Source: Streptomyces sp. AA1529 (GTDB taxonomy: Bacteria; Actinomycetota; Actinomycetes; Streptomycetales; Streptomycetaceae). Taken from it: a stretch of DNA of 64,000 nucleotides. The first letter of the stretch is position 1; the number at the start of each line of letters is the position of its first letter. Shown here piece by piece: positions 46,256 to 53,837 of this stretch. The position numbers and the translations under genes were made by a program. The notes beneath the pieces are model-generated. The model saw only the letters and a list, made by a program, of their open reading frames with translations, did not search any database and was not told the DNA's origin. The stretch spans positions 154,184 through 218,183 of the forward strand of contig NZ_ALAP01000032.1 of the NCBI RefSeq assembly GCF_000280905.1. Reading direction: 5' to 3'.

Positions 46256-46576
46256 ATGGGGTACAACAACGGCGATCACCTCAAGGTCACATACAGCAGT
46301 CTGGACGCTGCCGCCGACGCCATCATGAAGGAAGCGAAGCACCTTCGTGCCGACATGGAACGGGTGCAGCAGAAGGTTCGCTCCGTCTCCGAGATCTGGG
46401 AAGGCGAGGGACAGCGGGCCTACCAGCAGGCTCAGCACGGCTGGGACCAGAAGGCCGACGACATCCAGAACCGCCTCCTGGCGATCGCGGCTGAAGTCCG
46501 GCAGGCCAGTGGCACATACCTCGCGGGCGACAAGCGCGCAGCGGCGATGTTCGACCAGTTCAACAGCCGCGGGTAA
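46256..46576 (+). CDS. esxA: WXG100 protein, EsxA-like
   Basis: This 106-aa helical-hairpin protein has its WxG turn at Trp48-Glu-Gly50 (EIWEGEGQRAY). YLAGD at residues 88-92 matches the YxxxD/E type VII export signal that in mycobacteria sits on CFP-10/EsxB. It therefore may carry the signal for a heterodimer with the upstream 130-aa protein. AGGGGA lies upstream of ATG 46256. A hairpin between the two genes and a strong terminator at 46606-46644 bracket it. Confidence 0.9.
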   Translation: MGYNNGDHLKVTYSSLDAAADAIMKEAKHLRADMERVQQKVRSVSEIWEGEGQRAYQQAQHGWDQKADDIQNRLLAIAAEVRQASGTYLAGDKRAAAMFDQFNSRG

Positions 46577-46605
46577 CTGTCCCGGCGGGATCCCGGCTTG
46601 GACGG

Positions 46606-46644
46606 GCAGAAGGTGGGTGCGTGCGGGAGGCGCCCACCTTCTGC
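46606..46644 (+). terminator. esxA terminator
   Basis: A 15-bp stem with one G-U pair (46606-46620 / 46630-46644) and a 9-nt loop lies 30 bp after the esxA stop. Confidence 0.7.
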
Positions 46645-46783
46645 GTCACGGTTCAACCCGGCGCACACCTCATGCCCACCTTCAGCGGGCCATGTGTCCT
46701 CGACTTGGCATGGCTCACCCCGCATACGGACTCGCCTCGGCTGGACGGACACCGGTAGCGCCGGGATGCGGCTCGGAGACAGA

Positions 46784-46821
46784 TGATCAGAGGCCGCTCA
46801 ACTGATCAGAGGCCGTTCAAC
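46784..46821 (+). repeat. 19-bp tandem duplication
   Basis: Two adjacent 19-bp copies (46784-46802, 46803-46821) beginning TGATCAGAGGCCG differ at one base. They lie in non-coding DNA between the esx genes and the DUF397 gene. Confidence 0.9.
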
Positions 46822-46938
46822 GGCGCAGATCTTGCGGGAAGCCGCCACTGACGGTCACGGACGAGCGGGTCTCCGTTCGGCGCCGAAACGAGAAGACCGC
46901 GGTGCCCGCCTTCTGACGCACACCGCGCACGTTCGCCG

Positions 46939-47202
46939 CTAAGCCCCCGGCCTCCCGCCCTCGGTCGCCCCCGGCTCCAGATCGAACTCCCCGTCCCGCG
47001 CCCCCAGCACGAACGCCTCCCACTCCGCGGCCGTGTAGCGCAGCACCACGTCCGGCTCCTTGGAGTTGCGCATGGCGACGGCGCCGCCGGCCAGGTGGGC
47101 GATCTCCACGCGCTCCTCCTCCGGACTGCCCGGGGCGCTCTCCCAGACCGCGTCGGAGATGTCCATCGCGTACAGCTCGTCCTTCTCCTGCTGAGTCCCC
47201 AC
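46939..47202 (-). CDS. DUF397 family protein
   Basis: This 87-aa protein of the actinobacterial DUF397 family has VWESAPGSPEEERVEIAHL, VAMRNSKEPDVVLRY and the C-terminal WEAFVLGARDGEFDL. Family members usually pair with an XRE/HTH regulator gene, sometimes in toxin-antitoxin-like or regulatory systems. No such partner is adjacent here; the gene sits alone inside the ESX locus, downstream of eccC on the same strand. The start is GTG 47202 with AGGGAG upstream. Confidence 0.85.
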   Translation of the reverse strand: MGTQQEKDELYAMDISDAVWESAPGSPEEERVEIAHLAGGAVAMRNSKEPDVVLRYTAAEWEAFVLGARDGEFDLEPGATEGGRPGA

Positions 47203-47229
47203 CTGTGGCTCTCCCTTCGGGGCGTGCGT

Positions 47230-47261
47230 GCGGGCTCCAGCGTACGTCTGCCGGAGCCCGC
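47230..47261 (-). terminator. Weak hairpin after eccC
   Basis: A 9-bp perfect inverted repeat (47230-47238 / 47253-47261) with a 14-nt loop lies between the eccC stop and the DUF397 start. It may allow partial read-through. Confidence 0.35.
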
Positions 47262-47316
47262 CAACAGCGCTTTCCTGTCACCCGTCAGGCCCTTCCCGCG
47301 GGCCGCGGGGACGCGC

Positions 47317-50300
47317 TCACGTCTCGTCCGGCAGCCAGCCCAGCTGCACCAGCGGGGTGCCCCGCTTGCGGGAGACGAAGAAGCCGCGGCCGGGGGGCAT
47401 CGGGCGGGGGCGGACATTGCCCAGGAGGTCGCCCTCGCTCGGATCGCCGGAGAGCAGGACTCCCTGGGCGCCCAGTTCCTTGATGCGGGTCATGAACGAC
47501 TCGAACATGGAGCGGGAGGCGCCCGCGGCGCTGCGGGCGATGATGAAACGGACGCCGACGTCCCGGGAGAAGGGCAGGTGCTCGGTGAGGACGGCCAGCG
47601 GGTTGCCGCTGGAGGTGGCGACCAGTTCGTAGTCGTCGACCACGATGAAGATCTGCGGGCCGGTCCACCAGCTCCGGTCGCGCAGCTGCTGCGGCGTGAC
47701 GTCGGAGGAGGGTGCGCGCCGGTCCATCAGATCGCGGAGCGCGTTCATGTGCGTCTCCATCGTGTTGGACATCGGCGCATACTCCAGCAGATGGCTGTCC
47801 GGGATGGTGCCGAGCAGCGCGCGCCGGTAGTCGCCCACGACGATCTTCGCCTCGTCGCCGGAGTACCGCTCGCTGATCTGCTTGACGAGCAGCCGCAGCA
47901 GGGCCGTCTTGCCGGACTCGCTCTCGCCGAAGACGAGGAAGAAGGGGTCGGTGTCGAAGTCGACGAAGACCGGTTCCAGGTTGTTCTCGTCGATGGCGAA
48001 GGCGACTCCGCGTTCGGGGTGCTCCGCGCCGCCGGGCAGCCGCCCGGCCGGCAGTTCCCGGGGGAGCAGCCGTACCTGCGGTGCGGGCTCGCCCGGCCAC
48101 TGGGAGGCGACCGCGGTGCACATCTCGGCGCTGGCGTCGGCGAGCTCTTCGTCGGAGCCGACGCCGTCGATGCGGGGGACACCCGCCATGAAGTGCAGCG
48201 CGTCCATGGTCTGGCCGCGGCCCGGGACGCCGGGCGGGACGTTGGCGGCGACCTTGCGGTTGAACTCGGAGTCCATGGTGTCGCCGAGCCGCAGCTCCAG
48301 CCGGTTCATCAGCAGGTCCTTCAGGGCCGCCCGCACCTCCATGTTGCGGGAGGCGGTGATGACCAGGTGGACGCCGTAGCCGAGACCGCGGCCCGCGATG
48401 TCGCTGACGACTTCGGTGAGGCCCTCGTAGTCGTTGCGGAAGTTTCCCCAGCCGTCGATGACCAGGAAGACGTCGCCCCACGGCTGGTCGGTGATCTGGC
48501 CGCGCGCCCGGCGCCTGCGGTAGGTCGAGATGGAGTCGATGCTGTTCGCCCGGAAGTACTCCTCGCGGCGGTTGAGGATGCCGTACACCTCGGCGACGGT
48601 GCGGCGCACCCGTTCGGGGTCGAGGCGGGAGGCGATACCGCCCACGTGCGGGAGGCCGGAGACGGCCGACATGCCGCCGCCACCGAAGTCGAGTCCGTAG
48701 AACTGCACTTCGGCGGGGGTGTGGGTGAGCGCGAACGACGAGACCAGGGTCCGCATCAGGGTGGACTTGCCCGACTGCGGGCCGCCCACGACCAGCATGT
48801 GCCCGGCGGCTCCGGAGAAGTCCAGATACAGCGGGTCGCGGCGCTGCTCGAACGGCTTGTCGACCAGGCCGACCGGCACCACGAGCTGGCCCTGCCGTTG
48901 ATAGTCGGTGGCGGCCAGTCCGCGCCCCTCCACCGGGGCGAGGGAGGGCAGCAGTTCGTCCAGCGGTGAGGCGTTGTCCAGCGGCGGCAGCCACACCTGG
49001 TGGGCCGGGGTGCCCTGGCCTTCCAGGCGCCGTACGACCACGTCCAGCACGGTGTCGGCGAGCGCGTCGTCGTCCGCCGCTGCGGGGGCGGGTTGCGTGG
49101 GTACCGGCACGGTGTCCGGGTCGGGGTGCTGCACGGCGACCTCGGCAGCGGTGAACAGGACGGGCCGCCGGTTCGGTGCCAGCGGACCGGCGGGGAGCTC
49201 GTCCCCTCCGGTGCGGTGGACGCCCGAGACGTAGGCGGCCTTGAAGCGGGTCATCTCGTCGGTGCCGAACTTCAGATAGCCCGAGCCGGGCACCGAGGGG
49301 AGGTGGTAGGCGTCGGGGACGCCGAGCGCGGCGCGGGACTCGGCGGAGGAGAAGGTCCGCAGCCCGATCCGGTACGAGAGGTAGGTCTCCAGTCCGCGCA
49401 GCCGGCCTTCTTCGAGGCGCTGTGAGGCCAGCAGCAGGTGCACGCCCAGCGACCGGCCGATCCGGCCGATCTGGATGAACATGTCGATGAAGTCCGGCTT
49501 CGCGGTGAGCAGCTCGCTGAACTCGTCGATGACCAGCACCAGCGAGGGGATGGCGGAGAGCGGGGCGCCGGCCGCGCGGGCCTTCTCGTAGTCGTGGATG
49601 TTCGCGTAGTTCCCCGCGTCGCGCAGCATCTCCTGGCGCCGGTTGAGTTCGCCGCGGATGGAGTCGCCCATCCGGTCGACGAGGGTCAGGTCGTCGGCGA
49701 GGTTGGTGATCACGGCGGCGACGTGCGGCATGTGCGCCATTCCGGCGAAGGTGGCGCCGCCCTTGAAGTCCGCGAGGACGAAGTTGAGGGTCTCGGAGGA
49801 GTGTGTGACGGCCAGTCCGAGCACCAGGGTGCGCAGCAGTTCCGACTTGCCGGAACCGGTCGCGCCCACGCACAGCCCGTGCGGGCCCATACCGTCCTGT
49901 GCCGCTTCCTTCAGGTCGAGCATCACCGGCTGGCCGTCCTCCCCCACGCCGATGGGCACCCGCAGCCGTTCGGCCTGCGAGCGGGGCCGCCAGGTGCGGG
50001 AGACGTCGACGGACGCGGCGTCTCCCAGGTTGAGCAGGTCGGTGAACTCCAGCTTGGCCAGCAGCGGCTCGTCCCCGTCGTCCCCGGAGCCCACCCGCAG
50101 CGGTGCGAGCTGCCGCGCCACGGCCTCGGCGGCCGGGTAGGAGAGGGCGTCCGGCGTCCCTTCGTAGACCAGGCCGTGCCCCGACTCCAGGCGCAGGCTG
50201 CGCGGGCCCACCACCACGGACAGGGTGCCGCGTGCCACGTCGATGTCGCCGGGGACGACCTCGACGATGGTGACGCCCTGCAGGCCCTCGGGCGCGGACA

Positions 50301-51291
50301 GCAGCGAGTTGGGCAGTAGCGAGGTGCCGTCCAGCACGACGACGAGGTGGGGCTGGTCCGGTGCCGGTTCGGCCGTGCCGTTGAACCGGGGGCGTCCCTC
50401 CAGCCGGGCGGCGAGCAGCTCCTCCAGTTCGAGGGTGTCGCCCACGATCAGCCGCCGCGAGCCGGCGCCGTCGGTCTCGCCCCTGGCCTGGGCGTGGGGC
50501 AGCCACTTGGCCCAGTCCCAGCCGGCATAGGTCTCCCGGCCCGCCGCGACCGCGACCACCAGGTCCTCGGGGGAGTGCATCGCGCACAGCGAGCAGAGCA
50601 GTGCGCGTGCCGAGGCGTACACGGCATCGGGGTCGCCGCTGACGGTCATGTGGTAGAAGGCCCGCAGCGAGATGGCCATGGGCAGCCCGTCGAGGGTGGC
50701 GTGAGTGTTGATGAACTGGTGCATGGCGCCGGCCGTCAGCGGCTCCAGCTCGTCCACCGGCGCCGTGTCCGGGCTGACCAGCGGCGTGGCCAGTTGCTGC
50801 ACACCCAGGCCGACGCGGACCTGGCCGAAGTCCAGATCCGAGGGCCGCCGCTCCCACACCCTGCTGCCCTCGGCCACCAGGGACCACAACTGCTCCGGCG
50901 CGGGGTGCAGATAGAACTGGGCATCCCGCTGCTTGACCGCCGTCCTGCGCACCGTGCGCCGCGTCTGCGCCAGGTACTTGAGGTAGTCGCGGCGCGTCTG
51001 CGCCATCTCGCCCTGGGTGCCCCGGCGCATCCGGACCACCATGGCGATGACCATGGTGAGCGTCGAGAACAGCATCAGAACGCCCATGATCTTCATCATC
51101 GGGTGGGAGTTCATGCCGGGCATGAGGAAATACACGCTGGACCCGCCCATGCCGAGCATGGGCAGGAGCTGCATCCACATGCCCTCCTGCTTGTTCTTGG
51201 GCAGTTCGGGCGGCGGCTGCAGCTGCAGCTCCTCGGCGGGCACATCGGGAGGCAACGCCCGAGGCGGTCGCTTGACGACGATCTGGGTCAC
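47317..51291 (-). CDS. eccC: Type VII secretion ATPase EccC, three FtsK/SpoIIIE domains
   Basis: This 1324-aa motor of the ESX system is a single polypeptide with two N-terminal membrane helices (about 40-60, 65-87) and three P-loop domains. Walker A motifs are GATGSGKSE (about 478), GGPQSGKST (about 838) and GESESGKTA (about 1123). Walker B is canonical in the first (LVLVIDEFSEL) but altered in the second (VFLVIDGWGN) and third (IFIVVDDYEL). In mycobacterial EccC, domain 1 drives transport and the others bind substrates. The GTG start precedes the conserved VVKRPPRALPP. It is divergent from eccD across a repeat-bearing promoter region. Confidence 0.96.
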   Translation of the reverse strand: MTQIVVKRPPRALPPDVPAEELQLQPPPELPKNKQEGMWMQLLPMLGMGGSSVYFLMPGMNSHPMMKIMGVLMLFSTLTMVIAMVVRMRRGTQGEMAQTRRDYLKYLAQTRRTVRRTAVKQRDAQFYLHPAPEQLWSLVAEGSRVWERRPSDLDFGQVRVGLGVQQLATPLVSPDTAPVDELEPLTAGAMHQFINTHATLDGLPMAISLRAFYHMTVSGDPDAVYASARALLCSLCAMHSPEDLVVAVAAGRETYAGWDWAKWLPHAQARGETDGAGSRRLIVGDTLELEELLAARLEGRPRFNGTAEPAPDQPHLVVVLDGTSLLPNSLLSAPEGLQGVTIVEVVPGDIDVARGTLSVVVGPRSLRLESGHGLVYEGTPDALSYPAAEAVARQLAPLRVGSGDDGDEPLLAKLEFTDLLNLGDAASVDVSRTWRPRSQAERLRVPIGVGEDGQPVMLDLKEAAQDGMGPHGLCVGATGSGKSELLRTLVLGLAVTHSSETLNFVLADFKGGATFAGMAHMPHVAAVITNLADDLTLVDRMGDSIRGELNRRQEMLRDAGNYANIHDYEKARAAGAPLSAIPSLVLVIDEFSELLTAKPDFIDMFIQIGRIGRSLGVHLLLASQRLEEGRLRGLETYLSYRIGLRTFSSAESRAALGVPDAYHLPSVPGSGYLKFGTDEMTRFKAAYVSGVHRTGGDELPAGPLAPNRRPVLFTAAEVAVQHPDPDTVPVPTQPAPAAADDDALADTVLDVVVRRLEGQGTPAHQVWLPPLDNASPLDELLPSLAPVEGRGLAATDYQRQGQLVVPVGLVDKPFEQRRDPLYLDFSGAAGHMLVVGGPQSGKSTLMRTLVSSFALTHTPAEVQFYGLDFGGGGMSAVSGLPHVGGIASRLDPERVRRTVAEVYGILNRREEYFRANSIDSISTYRRRRARGQITDQPWGDVFLVIDGWGNFRNDYEGLTEVVSDIAGRGLGYGVHLVITASRNMEVRAALKDLLMNRLELRLGDTMDSEFNRKVAANVPPGVPGRGQTMDALHFMAGVPRIDGVGSDEELADASAEMCTAVASQWPGEPAPQVRLLPRELPAGRLPGGAEHPERGVAFAIDENNLEPVFVDFDTDPFFLVFGESESGKTALLRLLVKQISERYSGDEAKIVVGDYRRALLGTIPDSHLLEYAPMSNTMETHMNALRDLMDRRAPSSDVTPQQLRDRSWWTGPQIFIVVDDYELVATSSGNPLAVLTEHLPFSRDVGVRFIIARSAAGASRSMFESFMTRIKELGAQGVLLSGDPSEGDLLGNVRPRPMPPGRGFFVSRKRGTPLVQLGWLPDET

Positions 51292-51594
51292 TCGCGCACC
51301 AATTTCCCTTGCGTTCCCTTGCGTTCCCTTGTGCTTCCTTGGGGTTCCTGCGTCCCCTGGTACGGAAAGGGCGGTGCGGTGCCGGCACCCCGTGGTGACG
51401 TTCGCTCCTGACGGTCCCCCTCCGCGGCTGGCGATCCTAGTGGCACAGTGAGTTGACCGGGAGCGGTAGGGTGTCGCGCGCTGCCGCGGTGCCGTGACGG
51501 CACGTCGGCGGATGACGCGGCCGACGCCCGGCAGACCGTTGCACAGCCCATTGTCGAGCAGGCGCTCCGCAGGATCTTCGAGGGGGACACACAG
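51292..51594. other. Divergent promoter region eccC / eccD
   Basis: These 303 bp separate eccC (leftward) and eccD (rightward). They hold the 10-bp phased repeats next to eccC. TTGACC (51453-51458) and TAGGGT (about 51467) are too close to form one promoter. No gene is evident. Confidence 0.45.
51301..51350 (-). repeat. 10-bp phased repeats in the eccC leader
   Basis: On the plus strand five consecutive 10-bp units end in TTCCCTT or a variant; two are identical (GCGTTCCCTT at 51311-51320 and 51321-51330). On the eccC strand this is a run of AAGGGAACGC units ending about 10 bp before the start codon. The period is close to one helical turn. Confidence 0.85.
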
Positions 51595-53121
51595 GTGAGT
51601 ACGACGGCTTCCGCCGCGGCCACCGGATCCGGCGGGCAGCCGGGATCCGCCGGGGCCCGGGGCGCGGCCGGTGGGTCCGGCCGGGCGGCCGGATCGGCAC
51701 TGGACACCGGATTCAGCCGGGTGACCATCGTCGCCCCCGACAGCCGGATCGACGTCGCACTGCCCGAGGACATCCCGGTCGCCGACCTCTACCCCGAGAT
51801 CCTGCGGCTCTCCGGCCAGACCCCCGCCGAGGGCGCTCCCGTCGGCTACCACCTGGTGCGCCGCGACGGCACGGTCCTGGACAGCTCCCGGTCGTTCGCC
51901 GCCCAGCGCATCCTGGACGGCGACGTGCTGAGCCTGCGCCCGTTCGCGGAGTCGCTGCCGCCCGCCGTCTTCGACGACGTCTCCGACGCCGTCGCCTCGG
52001 CCGTCACCCGCGACCGGCGGCTGTGGGGCGACGACATGATGCGTGCCGCCGGACTGATCGGCGCCGGAGTGCTGCTGTCGCTGATGGCGGTCGTGCTGTG
52101 GTTCTCCGACCCGGCCGGCCACGACATGCACGGACTCGCCGGCGTCCTGGCCGCCGTCACCGGAGTGCTCCTGGTGGCGCTGTCCGCAGTACGTGCCCGC
52201 GTCTACGAGGACCGCCCCACCTCGGTCACCCTGGGCCTGACGGCCATGCCGCACCTCATGGTGGCGGGCAGCGGCCTGCTGCCCCTGGAGGACGGGCTCG
52301 GCATCGGCAAGCTGCAGTTCCTCCTCGGCTGTGTGACCGTCCTGCTGGCCGCCACCCTGCTGATCGCGCTCACCCCCGACGGGGACGGCCCGTTCGTCGC
52401 CGCCGCCTTCACCGCGACCATCGGCACCCTGATCACCTTCATCGCGATCGTCGCCGACCTGCCTCCGACCGAGACGGCCGCCGTCTGCGCGCCGGTCGCC
52501 GTCGGTGTCCTCGCCTTCCTGCCGAGCCTCTCGACCCGTTTCGCCCGGCTGCCCATCGGCTTCGAGGCCACCCGCACCCGGATGAGCGACTACGACGCCG
52601 ACCCGGACGCCGCCCCCGAGACCCAGGGTCCGATCGACGGCGAGCGGATCGCGGCACAGGCACGGCGCGGCCACGAACTGCTGGTCGGCCTGGTCGGCGG
52701 CTGCGCGGCCGTGGTCGTCGTCTCCACCGCCGTACTCAGTTTCTCCGCCTCGGGCTGGGGACAGCTGCTCGCCCTCGCCACGGGGCTCGCGATGCTGCTG
52801 CGGGCCCGCCTCTTCCGCTACACCTCCCAGGTCAGCAGCGCGCTGGCGGCCGGACTGGCGGCCCTGCTGCTGCTCGGTGCCGGGCTGGCGGGAGACTTCC
52901 CCGCCGACGGCGACGCGCTGCGCACCGTGTGGCTGAGCGCCGCGCTCGCCATGGCGGCCGTGCTGGCCGTCGCCGTCGGCCTGGCCGTCCCCCGCAAGGG
53001 TGTGACACCGTTCTGGGGCCGGTTCGTGGAGATCCTGGAGACGTTCGTCCTGCTCACCCTGATTCCGCTGTGTCTGGCCGTGATGCAGGTCTACTCGGCG
53101 GCCCGCAGTCTCACCAGCTAG
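51595..53121 (+). CDS. eccD: Type VII secretion integral membrane protein EccD
   Basis: This 508-aa protein begins with a Gly/Ala-rich stretch (1-40), then a ubiquitin-like domain (about 40-120: RVTIVAPDSRIDVALPED and LVRRDGTVLDSSRSF). About eleven transmembrane helices follow from residue 145 to the end. EccD dimers form the membrane vestibule of ESX complexes. The start is GTG 51595 with GAGGGGGA upstream. It is the last ESX gene; rpsO follows 94 bp later. Confidence 0.95.
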   Translation: MSTTASAAATGSGGQPGSAGARGAAGGSGRAAGSALDTGFSRVTIVAPDSRIDVALPEDIPVADLYPEILRLSGQTPAEGAPVGYHLVRRDGTVLDSSRSFAAQRILDGDVLSLRPFAESLPPAVFDDVSDAVASAVTRDRRLWGDDMMRAAGLIGAGVLLSLMAVVLWFSDPAGHDMHGLAGVLAAVTGVLLVALSAVRARVYEDRPTSVTLGLTAMPHLMVAGSGLLPLEDGLGIGKLQFLLGCVTVLLAATLLIALTPDGDGPFVAAAFTATIGTLITFIAIVADLPPTETAAVCAPVAVGVLAFLPSLSTRFARLPIGFEATRTRMSDYDADPDAAPETQGPIDGERIAAQARRGHELLVGLVGGCAAVVVVSTAVLSFSASGWGQLLALATGLAMLLRARLFRYTSQVSSALAAGLAALLLLGAGLAGDFPADGDALRTVWLSAALAMAAVLAVAVGLAVPRKGVTPFWGRFVEILETFVLLTLIPLCLAVMQVYSAARSLTS

Positions 53122-53145
53122 CCACTGGTACCCTGTACCGGCCTC

Positions 53146-53190
53146 CCGAGTATCGAAGTCTCCCCTGTGAAGCAGACCAGGGGCGCTCGG
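53146..53190 (+). promoter_or_regulatory. Structured rpsO leader, possible S15 autoregulatory element
   Basis: CCGAG (53146-53150) pairs with CTCGG (53186-53190), enclosing CCCCTG (53162-53167) paired with CAGGGG (53178-53183), just upstream of the ribosome binding site of rpsO. S15 represses its own leader in several bacteria, including actinobacteria; that this leader does so is inference. Confidence 0.35.
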
Positions 53191-53215
53191 CGGCTGGAAT
53201 CCCTGAGGAGTACGA

Positions 53216-53506
53216 GTGTCGTCTCTCGACGCCGCGACGAAGAAGCAGATCATCTCCGAGTTCGCCACCAAGGAGGGTGACACCGGCTCCCCCGAGGTCC
53301 AGGTGGCGCTGCTCTCCCGTCGCATCAGCGACCTGACCGAGCACCTGAAGACCCACAAGCACGACCACCACTCGCGCCGTGGTCTGCTGCTGCTGGTCGG
53401 CCAGCGTCGCCGCCTGCTGCAGTACCTGGCCAAGAAGGACATCCAGCGCTTCCGCGCGCTGGTCGAGCGCCTCGGCATCCGCCGCGGCGCGGCGGGCGCC
53501 CGCTAG
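53216..53506 (+). CDS. rpsO: 30S ribosomal protein S15
   Basis: This 96-aa protein binds 16S rRNA and helps form the central 30S domain. [38 protein letters not shown] and [17 protein letters not shown] are the invariant S15 segments. The start is GTG with GAGGAG upstream. It is followed by a strong hairpin and pnp, the conserved rpsO-pnp pair. Confidence 0.98.
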   Translation: MSSLDAATKKQIISEFATKEGDTGSPEVQVALLSRRISDLTEHLKTHKHDHHSRRGLLLLVGQRRRLLQYLAKKDIQRFRALVERLGIRRGAAGAR

Positions 53507-53517
53507 CACATGACGAA

Positions 53518-53549
53518 GGGAGCGGTTCCCGGACCCGGGAGCCGCTCCC
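53518..53549 (+). terminator. rpsO-pnp intergenic hairpin
   Basis: GGGAGCGG (from 53518) pairs with CCGCTCCC (ending 53549) through a long GC stem with a single G-U, followed by TTT. In S. coelicolor the hairpin between rpsO and pnp is an RNase III processing site, so it may act both as partial terminator and as cleavage signal. Confidence 0.7.
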
Positions 53550-53552
53550 TTT

Positions 53553-53593
53553 GCCGTATCGCAGTACGGCAGCTCGCCGTAACGCAGTACGAC
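53553..53593 (+). repeat. 18-bp direct repeat in rpsO-pnp spacer
   Basis: GCCGTATCGCAGTACGGC (53553-53570) recurs with two changes at 53576-53593. The first copy is itself a 6-bp-stem hairpin. Confidence 0.85.
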
Positions 53594-53837
53594 GGCCTCT
53601 CGCGGAGCGTGGAAGCTTTGTAGTCTTGTCCACGCGAGACGAAGCCGACAGACATCACTGACAGCATGGACAAGGAGCGCACCCGAGACGCCGGTCCTCG
53701 GTAGTGGCCCCCGGGACCCGCGGCGAATCCGCGGGACCGCCGGGAGCTTCGATCGAAGACCGGCCCGCACCGGGAGCGCTCCTGAGTACACAGTCCGCCG
53801 CGGACGAGCGGCGGACGCAGACGAGGAGATATTCCTG

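Larger units (their letters stand above)
46577..46938. other. Intergenic region esxA / DUF397 gene
   Basis: These 362 bp between convergent genes contain the esxA terminator (46606-46644) and a 19-bp tandem duplication (46784-46821). I see no gene with a credible start. Confidence 0.5.
53507..53837. other. rpsO-pnp intergenic region
   Basis: These 331 bp contain a strong hairpin (53518-53549), an 18-bp imperfect direct repeat (53553-53593), a 7-bp dyad (53607-53613 / 53629-53635) around a TAGTCT that may be a pnp -10, and no gene. Confidence 0.6.

Noticed and set aside
51453..51472. TTGACC...TAGGGT as an eccD promoter
   Set aside because: The spacer is only about 8 bp, far from the 16-19 bp needed.
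51292..53478. Upstream extension of the eccC frame giving a 2053-codon reading frame
   Set aside because: The extension reads antisense through eccD and rpsO; the true start is the GTG at 51291 before the conserved VVKRPPRALPP.
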